NCBI GenBank assembly: GCA_002422265.1
Contig: DIUB01000141.1
Span: forward strand, 1-7,737
DNA: 7,737 bases
Direction: 5' to 3'
Source: Geobacter sp. UBA6169
GTDB taxonomy: Bacteria; Desulfobacterota; Desulfuromonadia; Geobacterales; Pseudopelobacteraceae
Below the pieces are notes generated by a model, which made no database searches, was not told the origin of the DNA, and was given only the letters and a program-made list of their open reading frames with translations. Numbering within the stretch: the stretch's first letter is position 1; every line of letters starts with the position of its first letter. Both the position numbers and the translations under genes were made by a program. Shown piece after piece: positions 5,491 through 7,737 of this stretch.

Positions 5491-7047
5491 ATGATACAGA
5501 CACTGCTCGCCTATACATCAGAACCTGAACGGCAAAGCGACGGCTTTGAACAGCTGCTTCCGATCGGGCTCTGCTCCCTCCATGCCGTACTCCGCTCCCG
5601 TGGGTATCCGGTTACCCTGGCCAACCTGAGCGGCGTATCTTTGCATGAGATCCGCCAACTGCTTCTGAGTCGTCAACCAAGAGTAATCGGCCTGTCACAA
5701 TGGACCCACAATCGCCACGTAACCCTTGCCCTCGCCCGCCTGATCAAACAACAGCTGCCGGAAAGTCTGGTGATTCTGGGAGGCGGGCACGCAACCCATC
5801 AGGCTGAGCTGACTCTTCAGCATCATCCAGAGGTGGATCTGGTGGTAACAGGCGAGGCGGAAGAGACCCTGCCGGAGCTGCTGGACGCACTGGCGAACCA
5901 GACCCACCTCAACTCTATACCGGGACTGGTGCTGCGTCAGGGACGTGAAGTGCAGCAGACAGCGCCACGGACACCGGTTCAGCAGCTTGACCTGCTGCCG
6001 TTTCCCGCACAATACCTTGATGAAATGCTGTACGGTGATCCGCAGTTACAAGCAGAGTTTCTTGCCGGCTCACGCGGTTGTCCGGCTGCATGCCGCTTTT
6101 GTGCTTCACCGGTATTCTGGGGCCGTCGGGTACGCTTCCGTTCTGCCACTTCAATCGCTGACGAGATGCGCTTTTTGCGCGACACCTTTGGCCTGATTTA
6201 TCTTTCACTCAGGGATGACACCTTTACTGCCGACCGTCAGCGCACCAGGGCACTCTGCCAGGAGCTGCTACATCAAAAAATCAAACTGTTTTGGAACTGC
6301 CAATCGAGGGTAGAGGCCATTGACGCCGAGACCTTGCAGCTGATGCGGCAAGCGGGCTGTGAATGCGTTCAGCTGGGGGTTGAGTCGGGCTCACCACGGA
6401 TGCTGCAACTACTGGGCAAAAACAGCACCCCTGACCAGATCATCCGTGCTGCCACGCTGGTGCGACAAGCTGGAATACAACTCTCGATCTACCTGATCAC
6501 CGGCATCCCTGAAGAAGAAGAGGCGGATCGTCAGCTGACCCTCAAACTGGTGCAGCAGATGCGTCCCGATGATCTGCAGGTTGCTCCGCTGGCCTATTAT
6601 CCCGGTACCGAACTGTTCAAACAGGCGGTGCAGACGGGGAACCTCCGGGCGGATCTGTTTGAGACCAGCCGAAGCAAGGCAGTCCTTGCTCTACCCGACG
6701 GCCCGCGTCTGGTTGATCAGCTGCTGTCCCGGACAGCCCGCTACAGACATTGCGCTACACCTGCAGCCCTGCAGCAACTTATCAGTCAGAACGGTTACAG
6801 TGCGGTCACAGCCATGCAACTGGGTGACACCCTGATGGCTGCGGGTGATTCGTCAGCTGCGGCTACAGCCTACGGCATCATTGCAGATCGTGAACCGGAC
6901 CACCCCTGGGGATGGTTTTTGTTAGGGGAGTGGTACGAACAACAGGGAGATCCAGAATACGCTGTTGACTGTTACTCCAGGGTTCTGGAACTGGTGCCCC
7001 GGCACCTGCCTTCAGGTAGTGCACTGCAACGGCTGCTCCAGCGCTGA
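5491..7047 (+). CDS. B12-binding-domain radical SAM protein with C-terminal TPR repeats
   Basis: A 518-residue protein of the cobalamin-domain radical SAM superfamily (BchE/methyltransferase-like group). Residues 1-150 form a B12-binding-like domain, with PIGLCSLHAVLRSRGY near the start, GGGHAT at 97-102 and the VTGEAEETL segment; the DxHxxG cobalamin-ligand motif is not seen. The radical SAM core (about 190-400) carries the [4Fe-4S] motif CPAACRFC (Cys197, Cys201, Cys204), followed by DDTF (242-245), GVESGS (296-301) and ITGIPEEEE (from 336). The tail (about 441-508) reads as two TPR units, suggesting a protein partner. The chemistry could be methylation or another radical reaction; the substrate is unknown. 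A TTG at 5476 would add five residues but lies in the terminator T-run, so ATG5491 was chosen; neither start has a clear Shine-Dalgarno. The gene's 3' end overlaps the converging waaF gene. Confidence 0.88.
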   Translation: MIQTLLAYTSEPERQSDGFEQLLPIGLCSLHAVLRSRGYPVTLANLSGVSLHEIRQLLLSRQPRVIGLSQWTHNRHVTLALARLIKQQLPESLVILGGGHATHQAELTLQHHPEVDLVVTGEAEETLPELLDALANQTHLNSIPGLVLRQGREVQQTAPRTPVQQLDLLPFPAQYLDEMLYGDPQLQAEFLAGSRGCPAACRFCASPVFWGRRVRFRSATSIADEMRFLRDTFGLIYLSLRDDTFTADRQRTRALCQELLHQKIKLFWNCQSRVEAIDAETLQLMRQAGCECVQLGVESGSPRMLQLLGKNSTPDQIIRAATLVRQAGIQLSIYLITGIPEEEEADRQLTLKLVQQMRPDDLQVAPLAYYPGTELFKQAVQTGNLRADLFETSRSKAVLALPDGPRLVDQLLSRTARYRHCATPAALQQLISQNGYSAVTAMQLGDTLMAAGDSSAAATAYGIIADREPDHPWGWFLLGEWYEQQGDPEYAVDCYSRVLELVPRHLPSGSALQRLLQR

Positions 7048-7737
7048 AGCGACCGATTGTGCCTGCCAAAGCTGTTCAGAAGCCTCTACGACCTGCTCGA
7101 CCGTCACTGCTGTCATACAACGATGGTCCGTGGGGCAAGTCCGCAGCTTACAGGGAGCACAGTCGACCGGCTGGCGTATGATAACCGCCTTTTCTGAAAC
7201 CGGGGCAGTGCCGACATGGTCGGTGGGGCCAAAGATCGCCACCAGCGGTACCCCGAAAGCGGCTGCAATGTGCATCGGACCGGAATCATTGGTAACAAAG
7301 AAGCTGCACCGTTTGATCAGGGCCATCAGTTGCCGTACTGTGGTTTTACCTGCCATATTGACACAATTACCAGCCAGGGCCGCATCAATAGCGGCAACAA
7401 TTGCAACCTCATCCGGACCGCCAAACAGGATTACCCTGGCTTGCCATGCTGCAGCCAGATAGTGCGCTACCCCGGCAAATCGTTCCGGATACCAACGTTT
7501 GGCAGAACCGAAGCTTGCACCGGCATTGATTCCCACCAGACGCTCATGCGGGGCAATACCGTGAGCAGCCAGCATCTCCGTTGCAACCCGGTCTTCATCA
7601 GGTGTGGTAACCAGAAAAGGTGTGGTCGCACTGCCTTTGATGTCAAATGCTGCCAGTAGGCGCAGATAGTAGTACACTTCATGTTCTCGGTTAACATGGG
7701 GCGGTTCTTGAAAGCAGTTCGTCAAAAGCCAGCTGCG
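7012..7737 (-). CDS. waaF: Lipopolysaccharide heptosyltransferase II, C-terminal part
   Basis: Glycosyltransferase family 9 enzyme that adds the second L-glycero-D-manno-heptose from ADP-heptose to the LPS inner core, on the cytoplasmic face of the inner membrane. The frame is open to the window edge, so the roughly 100 N-terminal residues and the start are outside; 241 residues are visible out of a usual 340 or so. Seen: RSWLLT at the edge, the donor-domain segment INAGASFGSAKRWYPERF, the sugar-nucleotide motif NDSGPMHIAAAFG (NDSGPMH at 7290-7270), GPTDHVGTAP and the cysteine-bearing segment CAPCKLRTCPTDHRCM typical of WaaF. These favour heptosyltransferase II over I (WaaC), though close paralogues cannot be excluded. 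The last 11 codons plus stop lie inside the radical SAM gene on the other strand. Any further core LPS genes would be beyond the right edge. Confidence 0.9.
   Translation of the reverse strand, partial: RSWLLTNCFQEPPHVNREHEVYYYLRLLAAFDIKGSATTPFLVTTPDEDRVATEMLAAHGIAPHERLVGINAGASFGSAKRWYPERFAGVAHYLAAAWQARVILFGGPDEVAIVAAIDAALAGNCVNMAGKTTVRQLMALIKRCSFFVTNDSGPMHIAAAFGVPLVAIFGPTDHVGTAPVSEKAVIIRQPVDCAPCKLRTCPTDHRCMTAVTVEQVVEASEQLWQAQSVASALEQPLQCTT

Noticed and set aside
6965..7659. Plus-strand open frames opposite waaF (6965-7462 and 7216-7659)
   Set aside because: They are antisense to clear heptosyltransferase motifs and show no domain of their own.

Overview
The window looks like ordinary chromosome from a Gram-negative, anaerobic-type bacterium. 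I infer a member of the Desulfuromonadia/Geobacterales (Geobacter, Trichlorobacter or Pelobacter propionicus type). The reasons are an ADP-heptose LPS heptosyltransferase (outer membrane), a menaquinone-type UbiE/MenG methyltransferase, a CdaA-type c-di-AMP synthase (uncommon in Gram-negatives but known in this group), a cobalamin-binding radical SAM protein and a fairly GC-rich composition. No rRNA, tRNA, insertion sequence, phage gene, CRISPR array or other mark of mobile DNA was seen. Genes are tightly packed and no gene-free stretch reaches 300 bases.

Left part (1-2992, minus strand): a run read leftwards as ubiE/menG, then an HD-domain metal-dependent hydrolase joined to it by a TAATG stop/start overlap, then after 78 bases a Lon-like AAA+ protease whose C-terminal half lies outside the window. 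A 128-base divergent gap (2993-3120) separates this unit from the rightward genes.

Middle part (3121-5477, plus strand): a membrane diadenylate cyclase with its usual regulator domain (YbbR/CdaR) fused onto the same chain, followed by a secreted two-LysM NlpC/P60 peptidoglycan hydrolase. The hydrolase has its own near-consensus sigma70 promoter (4311-4338), a strong Shine-Dalgarno and a textbook intrinsic terminator (5448-5477). The pair links c-di-AMP signalling to the cell wall by position only.

Right part (5491-7737): a B12-binding radical SAM protein with a C-terminal TPR pair starts directly after the terminator with no visible Shine-Dalgarno. It converges on, and overlaps by 36 bases, the end of an LPS heptosyltransferase II gene (waaF) that enters from the right on the minus strand.

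The recurring theme is the cell envelope (c-di-AMP/CdaR, peptidoglycan hydrolase, LPS heptose transfer) beside quinone synthesis and protein quality control. I see no clear undescribed multi-gene system. The points most worth checking are the one-chain CdaA-CdaR fusion, the terminator-abutting start of the radical SAM gene, the orphan radical SAM-TPR protein, and a cysteine pair that brackets the second LysM domain.
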